Assembly: GCA_001795455.1 (NCBI GenBank)
Contig: MGPB01000038.1
Location: 1 to 32,693, forward strand
Source of the DNA: Curvibacter sp. GWA2_63_95
Lineage (GTDB): Bacteria; Pseudomonadota; Gammaproteobacteria; Burkholderiales; Burkholderiaceae_C
Length of the DNA stretch: 32,693 nt
Direction of reading: 5' to 3'
The position numbers and the translations under genes are program-made. This document shows positions 17,974 to 26,476 of this stretch, piece after piece (position 1 is the first letter of the stretch; each line of letters opens with the position of its first letter). The notes below the pieces were generated by a model that had not been told where the DNA came from, did no database searches, and worked only from the letters and a program-made list of their open reading frames with translations.

Positions 17974-17999
17974 GGCTGGTATAGGCCAGCCGCTACAAT
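17974..17999 (+). promoter_or_regulatory. Dyad and candidate bamE promoter in the fur-bamE gap
   Basis: GGCTGG (17974-17979) and CCAGCC (17986-17991) form an inverted repeat with a 6-base loop. TACAAT at 17994-17999 is a good -10 for bamE, placed 28 bases before its ATG, but the -35 is weak. The dyad would overlap the spacer of that promoter. Confidence 0.4.
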
Positions 18000-18027
18000 C
18001 GCGTGATCATATCGTTCCTGACTTTTC

Positions 18028-18585
18028 ATGCCCAATAACCTGCTGCGTGGTTCCCGTTTCCCCTTGGTGGTGCTGGCCTTGGCCGCATTGGCGGGTTGCA
18101 GCACACTCAGCAGCACCAGCGACACGATGGCCAAGGCCGCGCAGCGTGTGCAGCCTTACAAAATCGACATCGTGCAGGGCAATGTGGTGACACGTGAGCA
18201 ACTTGCCGTGCTGCGCCCTGGCATGCCGCGCGCCATGGTGCAGGACGTGCTGGGCTCCTCTTTGCTGGCCAGCGTGTTTCACGCCAACCGCTGGGACTAT
18301 GTGTTCACCCTGAAGCGCCAGGGCGCGGAGCCCCAGTCGCGCAGGGTGACGGTGTTCTTCAACAACGATGCGCTGGAGCGGGTTGAGGCCGACGAATTGC
18401 CTAGCGAGGCGGAGTTCGTGTCCACGCTCAAGTCGTCGCCCAACAAGGGGCCGCTGCCGGCCCTGACGGCGCCGCAAGACAAGCTGCAAAAGTTTCCCGT
18501 ACCGGCCGCGCCCGAGGCCGGTGCCGCGGCTTCCGCGGTGGCCGATCCGGCGGCCTACCCGCCGCTGGAACCTGCGGCGCAGTAA
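18028..18585 (+). CDS. bamE: Outer-membrane assembly lipoprotein BamE (OmlA/SmpA)
   Basis: This is a small lipoprotein of the BAM complex that inserts beta-barrel proteins in the outer membrane. The signal peptide ends in the lipobox LAGC with Cys24. The fold core includes [19 protein letters not shown], the [16 protein letters not shown] helix and [10 protein letters not shown]. The 185-residue length exceeds E. coli BamE (113) because of a Pro/Ala-rich C-terminal tail from about residue 140, common in this group. It is divergent from fur and 24 bases before dapB, so it is probably first in a bamE-dapB-exbB-exbD transcript. Confidence 0.94.
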   Translation: MPNNLLRGSRFPLVVLALAALAGCSTLSSTSDTMAKAAQRVQPYKIDIVQGNVVTREQLAVLRPGMPRAMVQDVLGSSLLASVFHANRWDYVFTLKRQGAEPQSRRVTVFFNNDALERVEADELPSEAEFVSTLKSSPNKGPLPALTAPQDKLQKFPVPAAPEAGAAASAVADPAAYPPLEPAAQ

Positions 18586-18609
18586 CGTTTTTCTCTACAG
18601 GACAGGGAC

Positions 18610-19413
18610 ATGACCCACACCATCGCCATTGCTGGCGCCTCCGGCCGCATGGGCCAGATGTTGATTGAAGCCGTGCGTGCGGCCGACGACTGCCGCCTGG
18701 GCGGTGCGCTGGACATCGCCAGCAGCCCCGCGCTGGGCCAAGACGCCGGTGCGTTTTCCGGCCAACCAACCGGCGTGCTGATCACCTCCGATTTGCGCGA
18801 GGGCCTGAAAGGCTGCGACGTGCTGATCGATTTCACACGCCCAGAAGGCACGCTGGAGCACCTGCGCGTATGCCGTGAGCTCGGTGTGTCGGCCGTCATT
18901 GGTACCACCGGGTTTACCGATGCGCAGAAGGCCGAGATTGCGCAAGCATCCAAAGACATCGCCATCATGATGGCGCCCAACATGAGCGTGGGCGTTAACG
19001 TCACCCTCAAGCTGCTGGAGATGGCCGCCAAGGCGCTGTCTACCGGGTATGACATCGAAATTGTTGAGGCTCACCACCGCCACAAGGTGGATGCCCCTTC
19101 GGGCACGGCCCTGAAGATGGGCGAGGTGATTGCCGGTGCCCTGGGGCGTGACCTGAAAGAGTGTGCGGTGTACGAGCGTTATGGCGTGACTGGCGAGCGC
19201 GATCCGTCCAGCATTGGCTTCGCCACCATCCGCGGTGGCGATATTGTGGGTGACCACACGGTACTGTTTGCCGGCATCGGTGAGCGCATTGAAATCAGCC
19301 ACAAGTCTTCCAGCCGCGTCACCTACGCGCAGGGCAGCCTGCGTGCCGCGCGCTTCCTGGCCGGGCGCAAGGCCGGGCTGTTCGACATGTTCGACGTATT
19401 GAATCTCAAATGA
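18610..19413 (+). CDS. dapB: 4-hydroxy-tetrahydrodipicolinate reductase
   Basis: DapB reduces hydroxy-tetrahydrodipicolinate with NAD(P)H in the diaminopimelate/lysine pathway needed for cell-wall synthesis. The product has 267 residues. The dinucleotide motif GASGRMGQ is at 9-16, VIGTTGF at 96-102 and the catalytic [15 protein letters not shown] at 153-167, with His155/156 and Lys159. The start has GGGA about 5 bases upstream. Its stop overlaps the exbB ATG (ATGA), so a biosynthetic gene and an energy-transduction gene are coupled. Confidence 0.97.
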   Translation: MTHTIAIAGASGRMGQMLIEAVRAADDCRLGGALDIASSPALGQDAGAFSGQPTGVLITSDLREGLKGCDVLIDFTRPEGTLEHLRVCRELGVSAVIGTTGFTDAQKAEIAQASKDIAIMMAPNMSVGVNVTLKLLEMAAKALSTGYDIEIVEAHHRHKVDAPSGTALKMGEVIAGALGRDLKECAVYERYGVTGERDPSSIGFATIRGGDIVGDHTVLFAGIGERIEISHKSSSRVTYAQGSLRAARFLAGRKAGLFDMFDVLNLK

Positions 19414-20051
19414 ACACCCACCAGCTGTTCCAGGGGGATGCGGTCAGCACCACGGTATCTGTGGTGCTGCTGGGCATGTCGGTCTGCAGCTGGGTGGTGA
19501 TCTTGTGGAAAAGCTGGTTGTTGCAGCGCGCGGTGCGTGATGTGGCTCGCAGTACCGCTGCGTTCTGGCAGGCACCCGACTGGGCGCAGGCCCAGGCGGC
19601 GGTGCGCACCTTTGACCGCGAGCTGCTGATCAGCCCGCTGGTGGAAGCCACGCAGCAAACGCTGCCCGGTACCTTGGGCGCCGCGGGCGACCGGTCCCAG
19701 CAGCTAACCCGTGTGCTGCGCGACGCACTGCATGGCGTGTTGCGCCAGTTGCAAGCCGGGCAGGTCTTGTTGGCCACGGTGGGGGCGACCGCACCTTTTG
19801 TGGGCCTGCTGGGCACCGTTTGGGGCATTTACCACGCCCTCCTGGGCATCGCCGGTTCGGGGCAGGTCAGCATCGACAAGATCTCCGGCCCAGTGGGCGA
19901 GGCGCTGATCATGACGGCCGCAGGCCTGGCGGTCGCTATTCCTGCCGTGCTTGGTTACAACATCCTGGGGCGCCTCATCGGCCGCATCGAAGCGGACCTG
20001 GAAGGCTTTGCGCGCGATTTGCGCGAGCTCTTGCTGACGCAGCAGCCATGA
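19410..20051 (+). CDS. exbB: ExbB/TolQ/MotA-family proton channel protein
   Basis: This inner-membrane subunit uses the proton gradient, with ExbD, to energise TonB- or Tol-dependent outer-membrane processes. The 213-residue product has helix 1 at about 13-33, then a cytoplasmic loop, helix 2 around [20 protein letters not shown] (about 119-138) and helix 3 around [20 protein letters not shown]. The segment [13 protein letters not shown] is the family signature. It overlaps dapB upstream and exbD downstream by ATGA. No tonB or tolA gene is in view, so ExbB versus TolQ rests on similarity and pairing; Fur next door weakly favours ExbB. Confidence 0.88.
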   Translation: MNTHQLFQGDAVSTTVSVVLLGMSVCSWVVILWKSWLLQRAVRDVARSTAAFWQAPDWAQAQAAVRTFDRELLISPLVEATQQTLPGTLGAAGDRSQQLTRVLRDALHGVLRQLQAGQVLLATVGATAPFVGLLGTVWGIYHALLGIAGSGQVSIDKISGPVGEALIMTAAGLAVAIPAVLGYNILGRLIGRIEADLEGFARDLRELLLTQQP

Positions 20052-20479
20052 GCTTCGGCCGTCTGGAGCGCACGCCCAGCGCCTCACCCATGAGCGAGAT
20101 CAACATGACACCGTTGATCGACGTCATGTTGGTGTTGCTGGTGATTTTTATCATCACCGCGCCACTGATGGTCAGTGCCGTGAAGGTGGACCTGCCACAG
20201 ACCGAAGGCGCCCAAGCTGCTGATGCCCCGCAGTTCGTGGCGCTGGCGCTGGACAAGTCCGGGCAGGCGTATCTGGCCGACCAGCCCATGGCGCTGCCAG
20301 CGCTGGCACAGGAGCTGAAGAAGACCGCCGCCCGTAACCCTTTGACCGAAGTGCAGCTGCGCGCCGACGCCGCCGTGCCCTATGGCCGGGTGGTGGAGGT
20401 CATGGGCCTGGCGCATGCGGCGGGTCTGAGTCGCATTGGCTTTGTGGCCACTCCGGAGCCGCCTGCGGCCACGCCCTAG
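20048..20479 (+). CDS. exbD: ExbD/TolR-family biopolymer transport protein
   Basis: This 143-residue partner of ExbB has a single membrane helix near the N-terminus (PLIDVMLVLLVIFIITAPLM). Asp25 in that helix matches the proton-carrying Asp of ExbD, and MSEINMTPLIDV is the usual lead-in. The periplasmic domain ends with GRVVEVMGLAHAAGLSRIGF. The ATG at 20048 overlaps the exbB stop. The overlap implies matched synthesis of the two subunits. Confidence 0.92.
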   Translation: MSFGRLERTPSASPMSEINMTPLIDVMLVLLVIFIITAPLMVSAVKVDLPQTEGAQAADAPQFVALALDKSGQAYLADQPMALPALAQELKKTAARNPLTEVQLRADAAVPYGRVVEVMGLAHAAGLSRIGFVATPEPPAATP

Positions 20480-20490
20480 GTTCCCAACCG

Positions 20491-20515
20491 GCTGCGCTGG
20501 CGCAGCGCCTAAAAT
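20491..20515 (+). promoter_or_regulatory. Hairpin and candidate -10 ahead of leuS
   Basis: GCTGCG (20491-20496) and CGCAGC (20501-20506) form a stem with a 4-base loop. TAAAAT at 20510-20515 is a fair -10, 46 bases before the leuS ATG; the -35 is poor. The stem has no T-run and is unlikely to be a full terminator for exbD. Confidence 0.35.
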
Positions 20516-20560
20516 CTCTCCACGCCTTTTCCACTGGCAGCCCGGCGCTGCCCTTTCCCC

Positions 20561-23311
20561 ATGCAAGACAAGTACCAGCACCTCGACGTAGAAAAATCGG
20601 CCCAAGACCATTGGTCCCAACCCCTCTGGAATGGCCAGAACGCCTACCGCGTGACCGAGGACGCTGGCAAGAAGAAGTTCTACGCCTGCTCCATGCTGCC
20701 TTACCCCAGCGGCAAGCTGCACATGGGCCATGTGCGCAACTACACCATCAACGACATGCTCACGCGCTACCTGCGCATGAACGGCTACAACGTGCTCATG
20801 CCCATGGGCTGGGACGCGTTTGGTCTGCCTGCCGAGAATGCGGCGTTGAAGAACAAGGTGCCACCCGCCCAGTGGACCTACGACAACATCGCCTACATGA
20901 AGGGCCAGATGCAGGCCATGGGCCTGGCGATCGACTGGAGCCGTGAGGTCGCGACCTGCGACCCGCAGTATTACAAGTGGAACCAGTGGCTGTTCCTCAA
21001 GATGCTGGAAAAAGGCATTGCCTACCGCAAGACCCAGGTGGTGAACTGGGACCCCGTGGACCAGACCGTGCTGGCCAACGAGCAGGTGATTGACGGCAAA
21101 GGCTGGCGTACCGGCGCGGTGGTGGAGAAGCGCGAGATCCCTGGCTACTACCTCAAGATCACCGACTACGCGCAAGAGCTGCTGGACCACGTGCAGATGG
21201 GCAACGAGAAGGCTACGCTCAATGGCTGGCCCGACCGCGTGCGCCTGATGCAGGAAAACTGGATCGGCAAGAGCGAAGGTGTGCGTTTTGCGTTCCCGCA
21301 CGACATCAAGGACGCGAGCGGCGCGCTGATTGGCGACGGCCGCATGTACGTGTTCACCACGCGCGCCGACACCATCATGGGCGTGACCTTCTGCGCTGTG
21401 GCGCCCGAGCACCCATTGGCCGCACATGCAGCCGTGGGCAATGCGGCGCTGGCCGCCTTCATTGAAGAGTGCAAGCACGGCGGCACCACCGAGGCCGAGC
21501 TGGCCACGCAGGAGAAAAAGGGCCAGCCCACGGGCTTGTTTGTCACGCATCCGCTGACCGGCGCACAAGTGCCGGTGTGGGTCGGCAACTATGTGTTGAT
21601 GGGTTATGGCGATGGCGCGGTGATGGGCGTGCCCGCACACGACGAGCGTGACTTTGCGTTTGCGCTGAAGTACGGCATCGAGATCAAGCAAGTGGTGGCG
21701 GTGGAAGGCGAAGCCTTCTCGTCCACTGCCTGGGCGGATTCGTATGGCGACAAGCAGCGTGGCGCCACGGTGAACTCCGGCAAGTACGACGGCCTGGCCT
21801 ACAAGGCGGCCGTGGACGCCGTAGCCGCCGACCTGGCCGCCAAAGGCCTGGGCGAGAAGAAAACCACCTGGCGCCTGCGCGACTGGGGCGTGAGCCGCCA
21901 GCGCTATTGGGGCACACCCATCCCCATCATCCACTGCGAGGAACACGGCGCCGTGCCCGTGCCCGAGCAAGACCTGCCCGTGGTGCTGCCGCAGGATTGC
22001 GTGCCCGATGGTTCGGGTAATCCGCTGCACAAGCACGAAGGCTTCCACGCCGGTGTGGTGTGCCCGGTCTGCGGCAAGCCCGCACGCCGTGAGACCGACA
22101 CCATGGACACCTTCGTGGATTCGTCCTGGTACTTCATGCGCTACTGCGACCCCAAGAACGCGGAAGCCATGGTGGCCGGCGGCACCGACTACTGGATGCG
22201 CGACCAACAGCTGGCCACCGGCGGCAGCGGCATGGACCAGTACATCGGTGGCATTGAACACGCCATCCTGCACCTGTTGTACGCCCGCTTCTGGACCAAG
22301 GTGATGCGTGACCTGGGACTGGTGAAGGTGGACGAACCGTTCACCAAGCTGCTGACGCAGGGCATGGTGCTCAACCACATCTACAGCCGCCGCACCGCCA
22401 AGGGCGGCAAGGACTACTTCTGGCCGCATGACGTGGAGCATGTGCTGGACGAGGCCGGTAAGGTGGTGGGCGCCAAGCTCAAGAACGAAGCCGACAGTGG
22501 CGATGGCCGCTTGCCCGTGGGCACCGCCATCGACTACGAGGGCGTGGGCACCATGTCCAAGTCCAAGAACAACGGTGTGGATCCGCAAGAACTGATCGCC
22601 AAATACGGTGCAGACACGGCCCGCATTTACACCATGTTCACCGCGCCGCCCGAGGCCACGCTGGAATGGAACGATTCCGCTGTGGAAGGCAGCTACCGCT
22701 TCCTGCGCCGCGTATGGAACTTTGGCTACAAGCTGTCTGCTATGGATTCAATAGCTGCTCGCGCAAGCGTGGCGGGCGCTAGCAGCCTAAAAGACGTTGA
22801 ATTCGGCAAGGAAGCCAAAGCCTTGCGCTTGGAGATGCACACCGTGCTCAAGCAGGTGGACTTCGACTACCAGCGCATGCAATACAACACCGTGGTGTCC
22901 GGCGCCATGAAGATGATCAACGCGCTGGAGGGTTTCAAGGCCCTGGATAGCGCGGGCGCCCAGGTGGCGCTGATCGAAGGTTTTGGCATCCTGCTGCGTG
23001 TGCTCTACCCTGCCACGCCACACCTGGCGCACACGCTGTGGGCCGAGCTGGGCTATGCCGGTACCTTGGGCGACTTGTTGGACGCACCTTGGCCGCAGGT
23101 GGATGCCTCGGCCCTGGTGCAGGACGAGATCGAGCTGGTGCTGCAGGTCAACGGCAAGCTGCGCGGCGCGGTGCGGGTGCCCGCCGGTGCCAGCAAGGAA
23201 GCCATTGAGGCCGCCGCTCTGGCCAGCGAGGCGTTCTTGAGCCACGCGGCCGGTGCGCCGGCCAAGAAGGTCATTGTGGTGCCCGGCCGCTTGGTCAACG
23301 TGGTGGTCTAA
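20561..23311 (+). CDS. leuS: Leucyl-tRNA synthetase
   Basis: This class I synthetase charges tRNA-Leu and edits mischarged products. The HIGH-type motif is HMGH at 54-57 ([13 protein letters not shown]), and the KMSKS-type motif is MSKS at 665-668, with Thr in the first position. The editing domain is seen around [11 protein letters not shown] and [15 protein letters not shown]. The length of 916 exceeds E. coli LeuS (860). Part of the excess is a stretch at about residues 726-745 ([19 protein letters not shown]) encoded by a dispersed repeat in frame, just where the anticodon-binding helical domain begins. The frame is intact, so the insertion appears tolerated. lptE starts 5 bases after the stop. 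Confidence 0.97.
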   Translation: MQDKYQHLDVEKSAQDHWSQPLWNGQNAYRVTEDAGKKKFYACSMLPYPSGKLHMGHVRNYTINDMLTRYLRMNGYNVLMPMGWDAFGLPAENAALKNKVPPAQWTYDNIAYMKGQMQAMGLAIDWSREVATCDPQYYKWNQWLFLKMLEKGIAYRKTQVVNWDPVDQTVLANEQVIDGKGWRTGAVVEKREIPGYYLKITDYAQELLDHVQMGNEKATLNGWPDRVRLMQENWIGKSEGVRFAFPHDIKDASGALIGDGRMYVFTTRADTIMGVTFCAVAPEHPLAAHAAVGNAALAAFIEECKHGGTTEAELATQEKKGQPTGLFVTHPLTGAQVPVWVGNYVLMGYGDGAVMGVPAHDERDFAFALKYGIEIKQVVAVEGEAFSSTAWADSYGDKQRGATVNSGKYDGLAYKAAVDAVAADLAAKGLGEKKTTWRLRDWGVSRQRYWGTPIPIIHCEEHGAVPVPEQDLPVVLPQDCVPDGSGNPLHKHEGFHAGVVCPVCGKPARRETDTMDTFVDSSWYFMRYCDPKNAEAMVAGGTDYWMRDQQLATGGSGMDQYIGGIEHAILHLLYARFWTKVMRDLGLVKVDEPFTKLLTQGMVLNHIYSRRTAKGGKDYFWPHDVEHVLDEAGKVVGAKLKNEADSGDGRLPVGTAIDYEGVGTMSKSKNNGVDPQELIAKYGADTARIYTMFTAPPEATLEWNDSAVEGSYRFLRRVWNFGYKLSAMDSIAARASVAGASSLKDVEFGKEAKALRLEMHTVLKQVDFDYQRMQYNTVVSGAMKMINALEGFKALDSAGAQVALIEGFGILLRVLYPATPHLAHTLWAELGYAGTLGDLLDAPWPQVDASALVQDEIELVLQVNGKLRGAVRVPAGASKEAIEAAALASEAFLSHAAGAPAKKVIVVPGRLVNVVV
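22738..22792 (+). repeat. Dispersed palindromic element, copy C, in frame inside leuS
   Basis: The copy reads TGCTATGGATTCAATAGCTG, then CTCGCGCAAGCG, then GGGCGCTAGCAGCC and TAAAA. GCTGCTCGCGC (22754-22764) pairs with GCGCTAGCAGC (22776-22786) with one mismatch, giving an 11-bp stem in the mRNA. The reading frame of leuS passes through it without a stop although the element contains TAG in another frame. Confidence 0.75.
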
Positions 23312-23315
23312 GCCT

Positions 23316-23813
23316 GTGCTGCAACGCCGCCACCTCATTGCGCTGCCCGCAGCGGCCTTGCTGGCCAGCTGCGGTTTCAAGCTGCGTGGCCAGCAAACCT
23401 TTGCGTTTGAGACCATTGCCGTCACGCCCGAGCGCGGTGGCGCGGTGGCGTCCGAGCTGGCCCGCTACCTGGGCAGCGCCGTGCGCCCGCTGGTACCCCC
23501 GGCGGGTGGGCAGCCTCCCCAGGTGGTGGTCGACATCCTGCAGGAGCTGCGTGAGAAGACGGTGGTGGGCGTCAACGCTTCGGGCCAGGTGCGTGAGTTT
23601 CAGCTGCGTATCCGCGTCAAGTTCCGCATGCGCACGCCGCAGGGCCGGGACCTGATCGCAGACACCGAGATCATCCAGCAGCGCGACATCAGCTTCAACG
23701 AATCCGCCGTGCTGGCCAAGGAGGCCGAAGAAGCACTGCTGTACCGCGACATGCAGTCCGACATCGTGCAGCAGCTGCTGCGCCGCATTGCCGCCGTCAA
23801 AACCCTGGATTGA
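23316..23813 (+). CDS. lptE: LPS-assembly lipoprotein LptE
   Basis: LptE plugs the LptD barrel and helps deliver lipopolysaccharide to the cell surface. The product has 165 residues from a GTG start at 23316. The signal peptide LIALPAAALLAS ends at Cys19, and the mature start CGFKLRG is the family hallmark. RDISFNESAVLAKEAEEALL and the final DMQSDIVQQLLRRIAAV also fit. A longer frame from 23253 overlaps leuS and would bury the signal peptide, so it is rejected. In most betaproteobacteria holA follows directly; here three amino-acid catabolism genes come first. Confidence 0.93.
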   Translation: MLQRRHLIALPAAALLASCGFKLRGQQTFAFETIAVTPERGGAVASELARYLGSAVRPLVPPAGGQPPQVVVDILQELREKTVVGVNASGQVREFQLRIRVKFRMRTPQGRDLIADTEIIQQRDISFNESAVLAKEAEEALLYRDMQSDIVQQLLRRIAAVKTLD

Positions 23814-23817
23814 TGCC

Positions 23818-24297
23818 ATGGCCCTGGACCGTGTGGACCAAACCCTGCTGGAGCTGCTGCAGCGCGACGGGCGCATGAGCGCCCAGGCCTTGTCCGAAGA
23901 GGTGAACCTCTCGGCCCGCGCCACGCTGAACCGCATCCGCCGGCTCGAAGACGACGGCCTGATTGCCGGCTACCGCGCGCTGCTGGCGCGCAAGGCGCTG
24001 GGCGAGCATGTGTCGGTATTTGCCGAGATTGCGCTCAAGGACCAGCGCCAGGCCACGGTGCAGCGTTTTGAGGCGGCCATGGTGGCCTGCCCCGAGGTGA
24101 TTGCCTGCCACCTGGTCAGCGGCCGCTACGACTACCTGGTGCGCCTGGCCTGCCGCGACCTGGCCCACTACCGCGACCTCACCAACACCTGGATCGACGA
24201 CATCGGTCTGGGCATCGACAAGGTGATCACCAGCACCGAGCTGCAGACCGTCAAAGAGTTTGCAGGCTTTCCGCTGATGGTGCGCGACGACACTTAG
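23818..24297 (+). CDS. Lrp/AsnC-family transcriptional regulator
   Basis: This 159-residue regulator binds amino acids through a RAM domain. The N-terminal HTH covers about residues 5-55 (LDRVDQTLLELLQRDGRMSA, then SARATLNRIRRLEDDGLI). The C-terminal RAM domain includes CHLVSGRYDYLVRLACRDL. The ATG at 23818 lies 5 bases after the lptE stop. It precedes ornithine cyclodeaminase and arginase on the same strand, so an inferred role is arginine- or ornithine-responsive activation of those genes, as known for Lrp-type regulators beside arginine catabolic genes. The ligand is not provable from the sequence. Confidence 0.9.
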   Translation: MALDRVDQTLLELLQRDGRMSAQALSEEVNLSARATLNRIRRLEDDGLIAGYRALLARKALGEHVSVFAEIALKDQRQATVQRFEAAMVACPEVIACHLVSGRYDYLVRLACRDLAHYRDLTNTWIDDIGLGIDKVITSTELQTVKEFAGFPLMVRDDT

Positions 24298-24312
24298 ACG
24301 GACTTGGGGCGA

Positions 24313-24325
24313 TTCCGAAACGGAA
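24313..24325 (+). promoter_or_regulatory. Short dyad upstream of ornithine cyclodeaminase gene
   Basis: TTCCG-AAA-CGGAA is an exact inverted repeat in the 181-base gap between the Lrp-type gene and the cyclodeaminase gene. It could be part of an Lrp operator. The rest of the gap holds GCGCTTTACGCGCTTTGC and a weak -10 (TAAACT near 24401), with no other clear signal. Confidence 0.3.
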
Positions 24326-24478
24326 GCGTTGGATTGCCAGTTCAGCGCTTTACGCGCTTTGCCACTCACGCTTCGGCGCTTACAGCGCCCGCCCCACGCC
24401 TAAACTTCCTGGTATGCCGGGCGGCCCATCAGGGTCTGCGGATTCCGCACCTCTCCCGGTCACCTGAGGAGACACGAC

Positions 24479-25531
24479 ATGACCCGCTATATCGACGTCC
24501 ACGACATGCAGCAACTGGTGCTGCAGCACGGCCTGGCCCCCATGATGTCCGAGATGGCCCAGACCATCCGCGAAGACTTTCTGCGTTGGGAAGATTTTGA
24601 CAAGTCCCCCCGCACCGCCAACCACAGCACCAACGGGGTGATCGAGCTGATGCCCGTGTCCGACGACGCGCTCTACGCCTTCAAGTACGTCAACGGTCAC
24701 CCCAAGAACCCGCTGCAAGGTCTGTCCACCGTGATGGCCTTTGGTGTGCTGGCCGATGTGGCCACCGGCTACCCCGAGTTGTTGAGCGAGCTGACCATCA
24801 CCACCGCGCTGCGCACCGCGGCCACCTCCGCCATGGCCGCCAAGGTGCTGGCCCGGCCCGAGAGCAAGACCATGGCCCTGATCGGCAATGGCTCACAGAG
24901 CGAATTCCAGGCCATTGCCTTCATGACCCAGCTGGGCATCACCACGCTGCGGGTGTTTGACGTGGACCCCAGGGCCACCGACAAGCTGGTCGCCAACCTG
25001 CGCCCTTACACCGACGCCGGCAGCCTCACCATCGTGCGCTGCGCCTCCACGCGCGAGGCCGTGCGTGGCGCCGACATCGTAACCACGGTGACGGCCGACA
25101 AGACCAATGCCACCATCCTCACCGCCGACATGATCGAGCCCGGCATGCATTTGAACGCCGTGGGCGGCGACTGCCCCGGCAAGACCGAGTTGCAGGCCGA
25201 AATCCTGAACCATGCCAAGGTGTTTGTGGAGTTTGAGCCGCAAACCCGCATCGAGGGCGAGCTGCAGCAAATGCCGGCCGACTTTGTGACGCACCCGCTG
25301 TGGCAGGTGTTGGCCGGGACTACGGTGGGACGCGACAACGCTGCTCAAGTCACGCTGTTCGATTCGGTCGGCTTTGCGCTGGAAGACCTGTCGGCCCTGC
25401 GCTATGTACATGCGCTCTCGCAAAAGCTGGGCGTGGGCAGCACCGTGCAACTGGTGCCCGATCTGCCAGACCCCAAAGACCTGTTTGCCTGTGCCACTGC
25501 GGCACGGCCTACGCTGCGCAAAGCCGCATGA
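24479..25531 (+). CDS. ocd: Ornithine cyclodeaminase
   Basis: This NAD+-dependent enzyme converts L-ornithine to L-proline and ammonia. The product has 350 residues, the length of the Pseudomonas putida enzyme. Lys69 (FKYVNGHP), Arg112 (TTALRTAATS) and Asp231 (GGDCPGKTEL) match its substrate and catalytic residues. The nucleotide-binding motif is IGNGSQSEFQ at 135-144. GAGGAG precedes the ATG. Its stop overlaps the arginase start (ATGA). Together they turn arginine into proline plus urea and ammonia. Confidence 0.95.
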   Translation: MTRYIDVHDMQQLVLQHGLAPMMSEMAQTIREDFLRWEDFDKSPRTANHSTNGVIELMPVSDDALYAFKYVNGHPKNPLQGLSTVMAFGVLADVATGYPELLSELTITTALRTAATSAMAAKVLARPESKTMALIGNGSQSEFQAIAFMTQLGITTLRVFDVDPRATDKLVANLRPYTDAGSLTIVRCASTREAVRGADIVTTVTADKTNATILTADMIEPGMHLNAVGGDCPGKTELQAEILNHAKVFVEFEPQTRIEGELQQMPADFVTHPLWQVLAGTTVGRDNAAQVTLFDSVGFALEDLSALRYVHALSQKLGVGSTVQLVPDLPDPKDLFACATAARPTLRKAA

Positions 25532-26436
25532 GCGACGCGGTTCTGCACCTGGTGGGCGCCGCCGTGGGCGAGGGCGCCAGCGATGGCGGCTGCAAGTGGG
25601 GCGCTGCTGCGCTGCGTGAGCACGGCATTGCCAACGCGCTCGCCGCCGCGGGGCGCACCGTGACCTGGGGTGACACAGTGGTGGCCCAGCCCATGCTGGC
25701 GACGAGCCGGTTGAATGCCATCGAAGGATTCTCCGAGCGCCTGGCGGGTGCGGTGGCCCAGGTGCTGCGCCAAAACCACCAGCCACTGGTGCTGGGTGGC
25801 GACCACTCGTGCGCCGTGGGCACCTGGAGCGCGGTGGCCGACCACCTGCGCCCACAGGGCGCGCTGGGGCTGGTCTGGATCGACGCGCATCTGGACGCCC
25901 ACACGCCCGACACCTCGGACAGCCAGGCACCACACGGCATGCCGGTGGCGGCCTTGCTGGGCCATGGTTCGGCGGGCATGACGGATTTGTTTGGCTGGCG
26001 CCACAAGTTGCGCCCTGAGCACCTGGTCATCATCGGTGCGCGCAGCTACGAACCGGCCGAGAAGGCGCTGCTGGATAGCCTGGGCGTGCGTGTGATGTAC
26101 ATGCCCGAAGTGCTGGAGCGCGGCTTTGCGGCGTGTTTTGACGAAGCCCGCACCCGCGTGCAGGCTGGCACGGCGGGTTGGGGCATCAGCTTTGACCTGG
26201 ATGGCCTGGACCCGCGCGACGCGCCGGGCACCGGCACGCCGGTGGAGCAGGGCATTCGCCTGGCCGATGCCCTGCAGGTGCTGGCCGGTTGCAGCCAGGA
26301 CCCGCAGTTTGTGGCGCTGGAAGTGACAGAGTACAACCCGTTGCGCGACTTTGGCGGTCAAACCGCCCAGGCCGCGACGGATCTGGTGTGTTCCATGCTG
26401 GCGCCCCGCGCTACAGCGTTAGGCCTCGCGGCCTGA
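25528..26436 (+). CDS. Arginase
   Basis: This enzyme of the ureohydrolase family hydrolyses arginine to ornithine and urea. The 302-residue product carries the binuclear manganese ligands: His93 in GGDHS, Asp119, His121 and Asp123 in DAHLDAH, and Asp223 and Asp225 in SFDLDGLDP. APHGMP at 134-139 holds the substrate-site His, as in true arginases. The start overlaps the cyclodeaminase stop (ATGA); a longer in-frame opening from 25300 lies within that gene and is not used. Agmatinase or formiminoglutamase is possible within the family, but pairing with ornithine cyclodeaminase favours arginase. Confidence 0.92.
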   Translation: MSDAVLHLVGAAVGEGASDGGCKWGAAALREHGIANALAAAGRTVTWGDTVVAQPMLATSRLNAIEGFSERLAGAVAQVLRQNHQPLVLGGDHSCAVGTWSAVADHLRPQGALGLVWIDAHLDAHTPDTSDSQAPHGMPVAALLGHGSAGMTDLFGWRHKLRPEHLVIIGARSYEPAEKALLDSLGVRVMYMPEVLERGFAACFDEARTRVQAGTAGWGISFDLDGLDPRDAPGTGTPVEQGIRLADALQVLAGCSQDPQFVALEVTEYNPLRDFGGQTAQAATDLVCSMLAPRATALGLAA

Positions 26437-26453
26437 ACGTAGCGGCGCAGCGT

Positions 26454-26475
26454 GGGGGCCTTAAACTCAGCCCCC
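26454..26475 (+). promoter_or_regulatory. Hairpin abutting the holA start codon
   Basis: GGGGGC (26454-26459) pairs with GCCCCC (26470-26475) around a 10-base loop, and the ATG begins at 26477. No Shine-Dalgarno site is present. TAAACT in the loop (26462-26467) could alternatively be a -10 for a nearly leaderless transcript. Confidence 0.4.
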
Positions 26476-26476
26476 T

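Noticed and set aside
17946..18134. An upstream extension of fur to a start at 18134
   Set aside because: It would overlap bamE, and the ATG at 17945 with GGAG gives the standard Fur N-terminus.
20084..22588. An 834-codon minus-strand open frame opposite exbD and leuS
   Set aside because: It has the same low-complexity His/Val/Gly composition, while leuS and exbD on the plus strand show all family motifs.
23253..23315. An earlier start for lptE inside leuS
   Set aside because: It would place 21 odd residues before a clean lipoprotein signal peptide; the GTG at 23316 is better.
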